Assembly (NCBI GenBank): GCA_945865525.1
Contig: CAMBDY010000003.1
Location: 1 to 64,000, forward strand
Length of the DNA stretch: 64,000 nt
Direction: 5' to 3'
Origin: Nitrospira lenta
GTDB lineage: Bacteria; Nitrospirota; Nitrospiria; Nitrospirales; Nitrospiraceae
Shown here: positions 16,904 to 25,683 of the stretch, in pieces
How the letters are laid out: each line of letters begins with the position of its first letter
Position numbering within the stretch: position 1 is the stretch's first letter
The notes under the pieces: model-generated
Databases searched by the model: none
Told to the model about the DNA's origin: nothing
The model's input: only the letters and a program-made list of their open reading frames with translations
Translations under genes and position numbers: made by a program

Positions 16904-17188
16904 TTAAAAAAATAAATAAGTTCCGACCAGGGCGCCTGAGTCAATGAATTAATCACTTACTGGCGCGCGGATTATAGGAAGCCCTTCTTTCACCTGTCAA
17001 TGAACTCGCCACCCCTCAACAAGATGCTGAAATCGTTAGTCCCCATCGTTCGTGAACGGTGAACTGTAAACGTGAAAGTTTGAGCGGGGCAGCACCGACA
17101 GTCCCGCCCGGCACGTTTTACGATCCGCGGGAGCAGCTTTTTCTGCAGCTGCTAGTAAAGTGAGATGGTTCCGTGTAGCTTACCCCGT
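16904..17188. other. Divergent intergenic region with small inverted repeats
   Basis: This 285-bp spacer between gpsA (minus) and the zinc-ribbon gene (plus) holds an A/T-rich block next to gpsA, the segment CAAGATGCTGAAA at 17020-17032 that recurs inverted near 39340, and a possible hairpin AGCAGC...GCTGCT at about 17131-17154. No coding sequence or clear promoter hexamers are seen. Confidence 0.4.
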
Positions 17189-17554
17189 ATGAGAATTTGT
17201 CCAGCCTGTCGACAGGAGCTTCCGGAGATCAGTCGCTACTGTACCCAATGCGGCCAACGGCTTCATGCCGACTACGTTGAGCCCTTGCCGCTGCCAGCGA
17301 CGCCAGCCGAGCCCCCGGCAGATCAACTGAATCTCCAATGTGTTTACGGCATGCTGATGGTCCTGTGCCTCGCCATCCTCTTCCCACCCTGGGAAACTCC
17401 CCCCGCACTACCACCTGAGTTTCTTGGAATGCATTTCATCCTCACACCGCCCACACCAGAAGCCATTGTCAGCCGACTCCTGCTCACGATTGAGCTCGTC
17501 ACCATCGCCATCGCCGGCCTCTATGGGTCATTCTTCTTTCGAAGAAAATTTTGA
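17189..17554 (+). CDS. Zinc-ribbon membrane protein, unknown function
   Basis: This is a protein of 121 residues from ATG 17189; the frame is open to an ATG at 17165, which would add eight residues. It begins with CPAC...CTQC, a double-CxxC zinc ribbon at about residues 4-21. A Pro-rich linker follows, then two hydrophobic segments (QCVYGMLMVLCLAILF and the C-terminal LLLTIELVTIAIAGLYGSFFF) that look membrane-spanning. Neither start has a convincing ribosome-binding site. Related layouts occur in many bacterial zinc-ribbon membrane proteins without known function. Confidence 0.66.
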   Translation: MRICPACRQELPEISRYCTQCGQRLHADYVEPLPLPATPAEPPADQLNLQCVYGMLMVLCLAILFPPWETPPALPPEFLGMHFILTPPTPEAIVSRLLLTIELVTIAIAGLYGSFFFRRKF

Positions 17555-17667
17555 CGGCGAGTCGAACGTCTATACGTCGTCACGTTATGCGGTCATATCC
17601 CAAGCGTGCAGAATTAGACTTAGAGATGTAGGGACTTCATGGACCACCCCCGCCTCACGGGATCCCC

Positions 17668-18720
17668 TTACCCATTTTCCCTCGCCGCAGGCCCCTCGCT
17701 CACTTTCATGATTTCCCGCAAAACATTTGTTGCGTACGCACCGGGGGGAAGGGAAAAGGAGAGCGTGAGCACGGTGCCCTCCAAACTCCAGTCCAAATCG
17801 GCCAGAGGGATTCGGAGCGAACGCCGTTGACCTCGAAACCCACAGGCCTTCGCCGCTTCCGTAAGGCCCGCCGGTGTCGCTCCACTCTCAGAAACCACGG
17901 CCCGTTCGATCTCGCCCTGTTCGCCTCCGGCCCACGACACCCGCGATCCAAATAAAATACCCGTGGGACTGATCTCAAACTGATCAGCCCGAGGCTGTTC
18001 AATCGCCGCATCCTCGACCAGAAAGCACGCGCCATTGTCCATCTTCATGGCCCAGTCCCCCACCAGGATGCGATCGATCTGATCCAACCGTCTGGCCAGC
18101 ATAGCATTGAAAAAATACGACTGATAGGCGTTGAGATACCACATGCGCTTGGACCGGCTCAGCTTGTTGCGACGGGCAGTATCCGCCAATAACTCGGCTC
18201 CCGTCTGATAGTTCATGCCATCCCGTCCCTGCCGTTGAGGACCGAAATAATTCGGCACCCCCCGTCGCACCAAAAGGGCCAAAACCTGCGGGACCGTCTC
18301 ACGGGCATGCAGCGCGACATTTCGGATCACTAATCGAAAATGATTGCCCGCATGATGTCCTGTCCTCAACCGATTGCGGTGCCGGCCCAGCACCTCCACC
18401 GATAAGAGGTGTTCATCCACTTTCAATCGATCCAACTGATCCGGCATGATCCCCAACAACGAAACCATCTGTGCGGTCACGGCCCTGGCGTCTTTCAGTC
18501 CAGCCACACCGATCGCTTGCGCTTTCACCCCTAAAGTCGACGAGAGCCGGAGAACGAGATCCGGCGTCGAGAGGAGACGTTTTCTGATCTTGACGTAAAG
18601 ATGTTCCCCCTCTCCGCAAGGGAGATAGAGGGGTCGTTCGTCGACCTGAAAGTCTTCCGGAAGCGTCCGCATCTGTCCACCGATACCTGGCAGTTCTGCG
18701 GTCAAAAATGGCATAACCAT
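17668..18720 (-). CDS. truD: tRNA pseudouridine(13) synthase TruD
   Basis: This 350-residue enzyme isomerises uridine 13 in the D-arm of certain tRNAs. The N-terminus carries PEDFQVDERPLY. The catalytic aspartate lies in the GLKDARA motif, and the TruD insertion follows with GHHAGNHFRLVIRN, RRGVPNYFGPQRQG and YLNAYQSYFFN. All are hallmarks of the family. It stands as a single gene on the minus strand with no close partner. Confidence 0.93.
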   Translation of the reverse strand: MVMPFLTAELPGIGGQMRTLPEDFQVDERPLYLPCGEGEHLYVKIRKRLLSTPDLVLRLSSTLGVKAQAIGVAGLKDARAVTAQMVSLLGIMPDQLDRLKVDEHLLSVEVLGRHRNRLRTGHHAGNHFRLVIRNVALHARETVPQVLALLVRRGVPNYFGPQRQGRDGMNYQTGAELLADTARRNKLSRSKRMWYLNAYQSYFFNAMLARRLDQIDRILVGDWAMKMDNGACFLVEDAAIEQPRADQFEISPTGILFGSRVSWAGGEQGEIERAVVSESGATPAGLTEAAKACGFRGQRRSLRIPLADLDWSLEGTVLTLSFSLPPGAYATNVLREIMKVSEGPAARENG

Positions 18721-18815
18721 GACACAAGAGGCCCCTTCTTCATTCGTGTGCGATCCCCCTCACCACTCGCTCGATCTCATAAAGCATGAGGGGACTCGCA
18801 TGGTATACTTGTCCT

Positions 18816-19490
18816 ATGTCTATTCGCCTATCCTCCACCCGCACGACCGGTCCAGCCAATCATCCTCGGCTACTCAAACGGACCACCGCCCGACTGCTGG
18901 CGGTAAGGCTCGTCGTCATCCTTCTGCTACTAGCGTTCTTCCCGAACGACTCGTCGAGTAGAGAGAGCCGCGTCTTTGAAGAGTTTACCCGCCATATCGG
19001 CCAGCAGATTCATAAAGACAAACAGGCCTTTGGGCAAGCGAGCAGCTGTCTAGCCTGGTTTTATGGCAAAGCGAAAGCACCGCCGCCCCCCACTGCGGAA
19101 AAAATCAGCTGGCAGACTGCAGCCCAGCCGGAAGTGGATTGTCCCCGCACCTATCCAGGAGGGATGGATCAAGCGCGAGACGACTTTTCCAAGACCCAAT
19201 CAATGCTCTCTGTCAGTCTGACCTTCTATGAATTTGCCCTGGTCGCAGACCGGAATGACGATGGGATTTATAGTCACACTGAACTTCAAGATTTATTCAG
19301 TGCCCTCGCCCTCCCCTTCGATGACAGAGACCACGGCCAGACACAGGCCCCATCACTTGCAAAACGCTTCGACAGCTGGTACCGCAGCCGCAATATGGAG
19401 GCCTTGATACAAGGGATGAATGATCTCTATGAACGAGGATACCGCGTTACCCCTTCCGATCGCATCGAACTGAATCGAGTGATGGGGTGA
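18816..19490 (+). CDS. Exported EF-hand protein, unknown function
   Basis: From ATG 18816 this is a 224-residue protein; the frame opens at 18786. A hydrophobic segment at about 26-43 (LLAVRLVVILLLLAFFP) acts as signal or anchor. Further on, DRNDDGIYSHTE matches the 12-residue EF-hand loop with D1, N3, D5, G6 and E12, so calcium binding is plausible. Only one EF-hand is clear. A TATACT hexamer at 18804-18809 sits too close to the start to be this gene's -10 unless the transcript is nearly leaderless. No family is recognised. Confidence 0.65.
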   Translation: MSIRLSSTRTTGPANHPRLLKRTTARLLAVRLVVILLLLAFFPNDSSSRESRVFEEFTRHIGQQIHKDKQAFGQASSCLAWFYGKAKAPPPPTAEKISWQTAAQPEVDCPRTYPGGMDQARDDFSKTQSMLSVSLTFYEFALVADRNDDGIYSHTELQDLFSALALPFDDRDHGQTQAPSLAKRFDSWYRSRNMEALIQGMNDLYERGYRVTPSDRIELNRVMG

Positions 19491-19677
19491 AACCCCGCCA
19501 ATGTCTCTGGGCCAATCGTGTCCGTGCCTTCATCGGACATTCTCTGAGTACACCCTCTATCGGCTCTTCAGTCTCGTGCCCCACTGAGGAAGGGGACAGT
19601 CTGGGCATGACGCTTCCTGGCTCACCTATGTGCATAGCTCCTAATGGGCCCACGAAAAACAGCCGGGTTGGCCCTGA

Positions 19678-20307
19678 CTATTTGATCCGCTCCAATGCCT
19701 CCCGCGATCGGCTCCTGACCGTTTGATCCCAGTCATCTTTCATGACCACTGTTAGCTTTTCCTTCGCCTCACTGGCACGCAGCCGCCCCAACCCGAGGGC
19801 AGCACTGGAACGCACATAGGCATGGTCATCCTCTAGCGCCTTTAATAGAATGGGGACAACCGTCTTATCGTTTAAGACGCCCAGATGGCTGGCAGCCATT
19901 CCCCGAATCCGGTGCTGCTTGTCGTCCAAGGCCTGCTGCAAGGTCGTCACAAAAAGATTGCGCAATGCGGGGATTACCGACTCCAGTCCTTTGGCCTGAT
20001 ACTCATTCACTTCGATGAGCGCAAAGGCGATCTCTAATTTTTTGTCCCTCTCCTTCGCCTGTTCGAACAAGGCTAACAACGTCGTCCGGTTCCTCCGTTT
20101 TACTCGACGGCGCTTAACTGCCCGAACCAGTATTACCAGGCCTCCCACAATCACCAGCCCGGCAAATACCATGGGAATGGCTTGATCAATCACATACTCC
20201 TGAGTCTCCAGTGGCAGACGCTTCCAGACCCACACACACGTGATGATCAATCCGATGAGGACCACGAGCGCGGCTGGATTGGTCCGTCCTGATTCATTTT
20301 GTGGCAT
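19678..20307 (-). CDS. Membrane-anchored HEAT-repeat protein
   Basis: Read from the ATG at 20307 this is 209 residues; the frame extends upstream to 20439 with an Arg-rich stretch that looks non-coding. Two hydrophobic segments near the N-terminus (AALVVLIGLIITCVWVW and IPMVFAGLVIVGGLVILV) anchor it, followed by a basic patch RRRVKRRNR. The C-terminal half contains two or three HEAT/PBS-lyase-type helical pairs (HRIRGMAASHLGVL, AYVRSSAALGLGRL). These usually form protein-binding surfaces. The partner is unknown. Confidence 0.68.
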   Translation of the reverse strand: MPQNESGRTNPAALVVLIGLIITCVWVWKRLPLETQEYVIDQAIPMVFAGLVIVGGLVILVRAVKRRRVKRRNRTTLLALFEQAKERDKKLEIAFALIEVNEYQAKGLESVIPALRNLFVTTLQQALDDKQHRIRGMAASHLGVLNDKTVVPILLKALEDDHAYVRSSAALGLGRLRASEAKEKLTVVMKDDWDQTVRSRSREALERIK

Positions 20308-20588
20308 AGGATCTGCATCATAGGGAGGCGCACGTTGCCCCGTCAACGGAGGAGCGATAGGGCGCGGCACTTTCGTCTCTCTCGTTCTTCTCCTCATCTC
20401 TCTGGTCTCACCGGCCAGACCAACCATCCTCATCCTCACGTTTTACATCTCACACTTCGCGCATTCCTTCCCCCTCCCTCTCGCCGACGTGAAAAAACTT
20501 GAAGAGAAAATTTTACTCGTCACTCAAACTCTGATAGAGTGGTTCCATTGCGTTCAATACTTTTATCCTGAAAGGGGGGTGAGGACAG

Positions 20589-20633
20589 ATGGCAACGAAG
20601 AAAGCAGCAAAGAAGAAGGCAAAGAAGAAGTAG
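20589..20633 (+). CDS. Lysine/alanine mini-ORF MATKKAAKKKAKKK
   Basis: This frame encodes 14 residues, eight of them lysine, resembling the basic tail of bacterial histone H1-like proteins. A strong purine-rich site (GGGGGGTGAGG) lies just upstream of the ATG. The frame stops seven bases before a perfect GC hairpin. It could be a genuine micro-peptide, a leader peptide or the remnant of an H1-like gene. Codons are consistent with expression but the frame is too short to judge. Confidence 0.4.
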   Translation: MATKKAAKKKAKKK

Positions 20634-20640
20634 TTCCATC

Positions 20641-20668
20641 GAGGGGGCAGCGGCCACGCTGCCCCCTC
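20641..20668 (+). terminator. Perfect 12-bp GC hairpin after the mini-ORF
   Basis: GAGGGGGCAGCG (20641-20652) pairs perfectly with CGCTGCCCCCTC (20657-20668) around a GCCA loop. The tail is CT-rich (ACTTCTCTCCTCTCT) rather than a pure T-run. It is very likely a transcript end for the mini-ORF message or a small RNA. Confidence 0.68.
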
Positions 20669-20851
20669 ACTTCTCTCCTCTCTGATATCTCTTAGGTCCG
20701 ATCCGCAGCTCACGCTCAGCTAATCACTCGAACGATTCTTCCGTAGAACTTCTGCTTGCTTAAGCATCTAGTAAAACATTCGCAATGGAATAGTGGCTTC
20801 GTCCAAGACCAGACCTCCCTCGGCATGACAAGGCCTTAAAGCAAAAAAAAT

Positions 20852-20879
20852 GGGGAGGTGATGGCCACATCACCTCCCC
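20852..20879. terminator. Perfect 12-bp hairpin with A-tract on the left
   Basis: GGGGAGGTGATG (20852-20863) pairs with CATCACCTCCCC (20868-20879) around a GCCA loop identical to that of the hairpin at 20641. GTCTTTCTTG follows on the plus strand, and eight A's precede it, giving a T-tract on the minus strand. It could work in both directions. Confidence 0.66.
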
Positions 20880-20905
20880 GTCTTTCTTGCACCAGGGGAG
20901 AGCCC

Positions 20906-20980
20906 ATGGCGACTAAGAAAGCAGCACCCCAATCATATCATGAAAGTTTCCGTGAAAAAATAATGAATATTTTAATATAA
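20906..20980 (+). CDS. Second mini-ORF starting MATKKAAPQ
   Basis: This is a 24-codon frame whose first seven residues (MATKKAA) equal those of the mini-ORF at 20589, after which the two diverge. The DNA of those codons differs only at silent positions. A CAGGGGAG site lies upstream. The rest (PQSYHESFREKIMNILI) is not lysine-rich, and the 3' end turns AT-rich. It may be a decayed or diverged copy of the same unit. Confidence 0.32.
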   Translation: MATKKAAPQSYHESFREKIMNILI

Positions 20981-21382
20981 TCAATTACTTACGTGTTTCA
21001 TTCTTCGAGAATCCTGGCAAGGGGAGCAACCGTCACGGACTCCGAAATGAAGATTATGGGCTAGAGCTGGCAACGCGGAGAAGACCTAGCCTTCCCCAAA
21101 CAACTATCCTGGGTGATGCGGAATGAGCCTGATTGATCTTCCACTGCACGAGGCGTCTGGGGTCTCGCGCAACGGGCTTCGTCAAGCATATCTCGTTTTG
21201 GATTCGCCCGTTTCACGCTTTACGATGGACGAACGACGCTGAAGTCTACGCGTTGCACGAGTACCGCAGCCCATCTCGCTCTTTCTCCTTCCTCCTTGAC
21301 CCTTATGCCAATGCAGCCTATCCTCCCGCATGGCTTATGCCCACAATCGATTCGTGTGACAGGTCTCATGTAATAGAACGCT

Positions 21383-22135
21383 ATGCGCCTGACGATTCTC
21401 GGATCCGGTACGAATACCCACCCGACCCGCGCCGCTTCCGGTTATTTGCTATACACTAGCCAGCTACTCCTGCTCGACTTCGGGCCCCGCACGCTGATGA
21501 ATCTGATGCGGATTGGTGTGGATCGCCACAGCATTACCCATATTCTATTTTCCCATTACCATGCGGACCACTTCGCCGACTTCATCCCATTTTTTTTCGA
21601 TGCGGTCTTCTTTTCGAACCATCTCGGAACTAGGCCTGATCTGACCCTAATCGGCCCGCACGGCACCAAGAAGCTGTTTCGCACGCTAATCCAGACCCTA
21701 CCTGGATTCGACAAGGCCCGGTTTGCGGTGCGCTTCAAAGAGGTATCGGATCGGTCCTTCATGATCGGTCATACGAAAATTTCCCCTAGGACAGTCGTCC
21801 ATAGTCCCTCGCTGCACTCTGTCGGGTATCGAATTGAATATGGCAACAAGGTCTTGGCCTATTCAGGAGACGCACAATATTGTAAAAACCTCATCCGCCT
21901 CTGCGAGGATGCCAACCTGGCTCTGCTCGATTGCTCATTCCCCGCCAATAAGCCTGGACGCGGACATCTTCACGCAGGGGAATGTGGATTGGTGGCGAAG
22001 GAAGCGAGCGCCGACTGCCTAGTCCTCTCGCATTTCTATCCGATTGCGGATCGGTACAATGTCAGGGAACAAGCAGGCGAAAGATTCGATGGAAGGATTG
22101 TAGCCGGTAAGGATTTGATGACGATTAAGCTCTAA
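21383..22135 (+). CDS. Metallo-beta-lactamase-fold hydrolase, RNase Z-like
   Basis: This 250-residue protein begins LTILGSGT and contains the zinc-binding motif SHYHADH at about 53-59. Further ligands are in HSPSLHSVGYRIE, AYSGDAQY and the C-terminal LSHFYP. This pattern belongs to the RNase Z/arylsulfatase-like branch of the MBL superfamily. The long flexible arm of true RNase Z is not evident, so the substrate (tRNA 3' ends or a small molecule) is open. It is a single gene on the plus strand. Confidence 0.83.
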   Translation: MRLTILGSGTNTHPTRAASGYLLYTSQLLLLDFGPRTLMNLMRIGVDRHSITHILFSHYHADHFADFIPFFFDAVFFSNHLGTRPDLTLIGPHGTKKLFRTLIQTLPGFDKARFAVRFKEVSDRSFMIGHTKISPRTVVHSPSLHSVGYRIEYGNKVLAYSGDAQYCKNLIRLCEDANLALLDCSFPANKPGRGHLHAGECGLVAKEASADCLVLSHFYPIADRYNVREQAGERFDGRIVAGKDLMTIKL

Positions 22136-22171
22136 AAGCTAGAAAGCTGCTGGCAAACAACGCTTCACGAA

Positions 22172-23059
22172 CTACAGCCCACCTTCTTTATCGCCACCAC
22201 CCAGGATCTCGATGAATTTCGTCAGGCGAGCTTTCTTGAGAGGCTCATCGAGCTTGGTATAGATGGCCAGGAGATTCTTGATCATGCGGGAGAGAATGGC
22301 GCGTACGGGACTGTGCAGCAGATACTTCTCGTCAAATCCATAGCCGGCTTCCGTGAGAAACCGCTGGCAATTCTTCTCGGTTAGCAGGGCTCCGCCGTTA
22401 AAACAATCGACGAAAACTTTGTACCGGTTCGATTCGTACTTCACCAGAAAATGCCCCGGCATCCCAATCCCGTACATGGTAAGGCTCATCCGCTTCCCAA
22501 TAAGGAGATAGAGGATCGAGAGGCTGATGGGAATGCCAGTCCGCCGGTCGATCACGCAGTTGAGATAGCTATTTTCCAACTCGTAATAGTTCTTGGTATT
22601 CCCCTTGAAGCCCTGCTCCGTAAAAAGATACCGGTTCAGCGTCTTGATCGTTTCCTCGCCTGATGCCCGAGACCCAAGCTGGGCCTGGACTTCCTGCGCC
22701 ATCTCATCAAGCTGTCTGGCATAGGAAGACACGGTGAGGGCGGGATAGGCATAGCGGGCAACCAAAAATGCACCCTGCTCGAGATCCATCGTCCCATCGG
22801 GCAAGACCGCCAACTGCGTTAGTTCGGACTCGAGATTACTACCACGGATTTCCTCCAGCACCGACAGCAGACGGTCGGCCATTTCCGGCTGTTCGATTTC
22901 CGCTTCCTGCAGGAGGGGTACAGCCGAGGGACCAATATCGATGAGTTTCCCACTGATGGTCCGGACGACCCTCTCGTCTTCATCGGACAACAACCGGATC
23001 AGAGCCCGAATTTGGCGCTCATTGACCAGCATGGTGGGACTCCCGGACAGCCCGCTCAT
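22172..23059 (-). CDS. SirB1-type transglutaminase-like/TPR protein
   Basis: This 295-residue soluble protein has HEAT-like helices over residues 15-90 (RALIRLLSDEDERVV). The SirB1 transglutaminase-like core follows: LEQGAFLVARYAYP, then NYYELENSYLNCVIDRRTGIPISLSILYLLIG and GMPGHFLVKY. Helices at the C-terminus match the usual tetratricopeptide part. The catalytic cysteine position is present in the SYLNCVI context. Function in the family is poorly known. The start overlaps the stop of the ABC permease by one base (TAATG), so it belongs to the transporter operon. Confidence 0.84.
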   Translation of the reverse strand: MSGLSGSPTMLVNERQIRALIRLLSDEDERVVRTISGKLIDIGPSAVPLLQEAEIEQPEMADRLLSVLEEIRGSNLESELTQLAVLPDGTMDLEQGAFLVARYAYPALTVSSYARQLDEMAQEVQAQLGSRASGEETIKTLNRYLFTEQGFKGNTKNYYELENSYLNCVIDRRTGIPISLSILYLLIGKRMSLTMYGIGMPGHFLVKYESNRYKVFVDCFNGGALLTEKNCQRFLTEAGYGFDEKYLLHSPVRAILSRMIKNLLAIYTKLDEPLKKARLTKFIEILGGGDKEGGL

Positions 23060-23838
23060 TAGCCCATCGCCCGACGGAACGCTCTGGCGCTCCCATAGAG
23101 ACAGATCGCGTCAAAGATTATCATGACGACCACGACCATCGCGACGTGAGGTAGGGCCTCCGTCCAGCCGGAGAGGATCAGCGGCCGCACCGCGTCGATC
23201 GCCCAAGTCATCGGATTAAACTGCGCTAAAAAGCCCATCCAAACCGGCATTCCCGCCAAAGGCACTAGGGCTGAGCTCAAAAAAATCATCGGCAATGACA
23301 AAAAGCCTAACACCGAAAAGAAATCGCCGTGGCTTTTCACGGAAAAGGCCATGGCCATGGAAATCGCCGTAAGCCCGACGCCAAAAAGCATCCCGATCAG
23401 CAAGATCACCGCGACACCAAGAAGCCCGGTCGTAGGCTGGACACCGAACAGAAAGGCCACCCCGAGGATCACGAGTACTTGGAGTGAGGTAATCGTCATC
23501 ACGAAAATGAACCGGCTCAGGATCACCGAGCTCCGGTGGATCGGCGTGGTCATCAACCGTTCCAGAAACCCGTTCTCTTTGTCGAAGAGCAGATCGACGC
23601 CGCCGGCTAGTCCGTTGTTCAACACCGTCATGACGACTACGCCGGCCGTCAGAAAGCTGATGTAATTGGGAGCCTGCGTCACTTGCACATCCGCGGCCTT
23701 CTGAAACAGGTTGCCGAAAAAGATCAACCAGAATAGCATCGGCTGCACGAGCGTAAACAGCATGCTGAACTTCTCACGGCTGAGCCGCCGGACCCACCGC
23801 ATCGTCAACGCATGAATTTCTTGCCAGTACTGGGCCAC
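23059..23838 (-). CDS. ABC-2 type transporter permease
   Basis: This 259-residue protein has six predicted helices and the ABC-2 family pattern: an N-terminal amphipathic part (ALTMRWVRRLSREKFSM), FLTAGVVVMTVLNNGL, and a central ENGFLERLMTTPI loop that contacts the ATPase. FNPMTWAIDAVRPL before the last helix is typical of DrrB/NodJ/YadH-type exporters. It follows the ATPase gene by 10 bp. The exported substrate is not evident; lipids, polysaccharides or drugs are usual. Confidence 0.9.
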   Translation of the reverse strand: MAQYWQEIHALTMRWVRRLSREKFSMLFTLVQPMLFWLIFFGNLFQKAADVQVTQAPNYISFLTAGVVVMTVLNNGLAGGVDLLFDKENGFLERLMTTPIHRSSVILSRFIFVMTITSLQVLVILGVAFLFGVQPTTGLLGVAVILLIGMLFGVGLTAISMAMAFSVKSHGDFFSVLGFLSLPMIFLSSALVPLAGMPVWMGFLAQFNPMTWAIDAVRPLILSGWTEALPHVAMVVVVMIIFDAICLYGSARAFRRAMG

Positions 23839-23848
23839 CGTAGCTCCT

Positions 23849-24826
23849 TTATGATCCTGTCTGAATATCTTGAACTGATTCGGTCATGGACCGCCCCGTA
23901 TGGGCAATGAACACGTCATCCAGCCGAGGCCTGTGGTATTCAATAAACTCCAGGGGGCAATTCAGTCGATTGGCAGAGTCAAGAATTGCGGGCAAGGCCT
24001 TCTCCGGCGAATCGACCCGGATATCCAAACCGGCCGGCGTCGCCTTGACCGCGCGCATCCCCGGCTGCCCCGTCAGCGCAGAGACTAACACGGGGATATT
24101 GCTCTGGTCTTTCAAGGTCAGGGACACGATATCACCGCCCAGTCCGGCCTTCAGCTCGGTCGGCGAGCCAAGCGTCTTGATCTTGCCACCATCAATAATA
24201 GCGACGCGATCGCAGAGCTGGTCTGCTTCGTCCAAATAGTTTGTCGTCATTACGATCGTCATACCACCCTTCTTCAACATCCGCACATAGTCCCAGATGC
24301 GGAAGCGGCTCTGCACATCCAGGCCCAGCGTTGGCTCGTCAAGAAACAAAATCTTGGGGTTCGGCAAAAGGCCACAGGCAATATCGAGCTTTCGCTTCAT
24401 GCCCCCAGAATAGGTTTTTGCCGGACGGTCGGCCGCCTCTTCCAATTCTACAAGCTTCAGCAATTCGGCAATGCGCTTCGCGGCTTCCGCCTTCGACAAA
24501 TGGTAGAGGGCGCCGAGGAGTTCGAGATGTTCCCGACCGGTGAGGAACCGATCGATAGCCCGCTCCTGCGGTACATAGCCGATTAGTTGCCGGACGACGT
24601 CCGCGTCGCGCACCGTATCATGGCCTAAAATGCTGGCGGAGCCGGACGTCGCCGGCAGCAGCGTGATAAGCGTCCGGAGCATAGTACTTTTCCCCGCCCC
24701 GTTCGGCCCGAGGAGGCCGAAGATCTCGCCTTGATAGACCTGAAACGACAAATCCGAAACGGCGACATGGCCGCCGTCATAGGTTTTAGTGAGCCCGGAA
24801 ACCTTGATAGCGATTGCGTGATCCAT
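23849..24826 (-). CDS. ABC transporter ATP-binding protein, DrrA-like
   Basis: This 325-residue ATPase carries Walker A GPNGAGKST, the Q-loop region YVPQE, the signature YSGGMKRK (a variant of LSGGQ), Walker B KILFLDEPTLGLD and the H-loop replaced by N in TTNYLDEA, which is seen in some members. A C-terminal domain of about 100 residues is typical of DrrA/multidrug exporter ATPases. The start codon overlaps the stop of the LON-domain gene (TGATG). It pairs with the permease downstream. Confidence 0.93.
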   Translation of the reverse strand: MDHAIAIKVSGLTKTYDGGHVAVSDLSFQVYQGEIFGLLGPNGAGKSTMLRTLITLLPATSGSASILGHDTVRDADVVRQLIGYVPQERAIDRFLTGREHLELLGALYHLSKAEAAKRIAELLKLVELEEAADRPAKTYSGGMKRKLDIACGLLPNPKILFLDEPTLGLDVQSRFRIWDYVRMLKKGGMTIVMTTNYLDEADQLCDRVAIIDGGKIKTLGSPTELKAGLGGDIVSLTLKDQSNIPVLVSALTGQPGMRAVKATPAGLDIRVDSPEKALPAILDSANRLNCPLEFIEYHRPRLDDVFIAHTGRSMTESVQDIQTGS

Positions 24827-25515
24827 CAGTCCCAGCCCTTCGTACTAGACTGGTCCTGCGTCATGAACTTGATAAGATCGCTAAGACGGCGGGCTTGTTG
24901 ATGAAGGCTGTCGGCCTCCAACAAAAACTGTTTTTCCAAGGGGGTACACTCCAGGTAAGTGGATAAGGTGTTCACAAAAATCTCGTCGCTGACTTCTTTG
25001 TGAAAAAACTCCTGCCAGGTCGGCATGTCGTCGTGGGATTGGAGATAGGACTCTAGGAGAATGCAGAGACGTTGACGGACCGCCGGATCGAGCGCCGTCT
25101 CTACGCCTCGTCTCCTAACGGCAATCGTCGCCTCACGATAGGGCTTGTCGTGCCACTCGCGTTCGATCTCAAACCGCTCCAGCCCTTGCAGAAGGATGTT
25201 GGATCGGCCATCGGCCAGCGTCTGCACGCTCACCAAGCGACTGACGCAGCCCATCGGGAACACGGGTGGATGACCATTATAGTCCGGCTCCCAACCCTCT
25301 TTGAGCAGAGCCATGCCGATACATTGCCCGCTGCCTGCAGCATCGGAGACCATGTCGCGATAGCGGGGCTCGAAGATATGCAGGGGGAGATAGGTCCTAG
25401 GGAAAAGCACGACGTTCGGAAGCGGGAACACCGGAATCCGTGAGGGGATGGGAAACGGCGGCACAATTTCGCCCTGACTACCCCCCTGCGGCTCTCGCTC
25501 ATGATTGGCTTGCAT
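24826..25515 (-). CDS. LON N-terminal (substrate-binding) domain protein
   Basis: This 229-residue protein consists of the LON substrate-binding domain without the AAA+ and protease parts. IPVFPLPNVVLFPRTYLPLHIFEPRYRDM is the hallmark of this domain. CVSRLVSVQTLADGRSNILLQGLERFEI continues it, and the C-terminal 80 residues are helical. Free-standing members are widespread and of uncertain role. It is the first gene of the LON-ATPase-permease-SirB1 unit, with overlapping junctions throughout. Confidence 0.88.
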   Translation of the reverse strand: MQANHEREPQGGSQGEIVPPFPIPSRIPVFPLPNVVLFPRTYLPLHIFEPRYRDMVSDAAGSGQCIGMALLKEGWEPDYNGHPPVFPMGCVSRLVSVQTLADGRSNILLQGLERFEIEREWHDKPYREATIAVRRRGVETALDPAVRQRLCILLESYLQSHDDMPTWQEFFHKEVSDEIFVNTLSTYLECTPLEKQFLLEADSLHQQARRLSDLIKFMTQDQSSTKGWD

Positions 25516-25683
25516 CGCTTACGATAGCTGACGGCTGACAAAATTGTCAACGGTGAGCGCGGAATATATTCCACCTGCGGAAATACCGAAAACCATCATC
25601 AATACAGGAGATTTGTGCCACATACCAAAGCATGCTATAAGCACAACTGACGATTCCACCACCTCACGGAGCCTCCCTCATTC

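Larger units (their letters stand above)
20308..21382. other. Gene-poor kilobase with mini-ORFs and perfect hairpins
   Basis: No ordinary gene is supported here. A 108-codon frame at 21133-21459 has no family features and runs into the next gene in another frame, so it is not called. The interval does hold two tiny frames starting MATKKAA and two perfect 12-bp hairpins, each described separately. Around 21190-21250 the sequence is plain intergenic. Confidence 0.5.

Noticed and set aside
21133-21459. A 108-codon plus-strand frame before the MBL gene
   Set aside because: No ribosome-binding site or family motif is seen, and its end overlaps the start of the MBL hydrolase in another frame.
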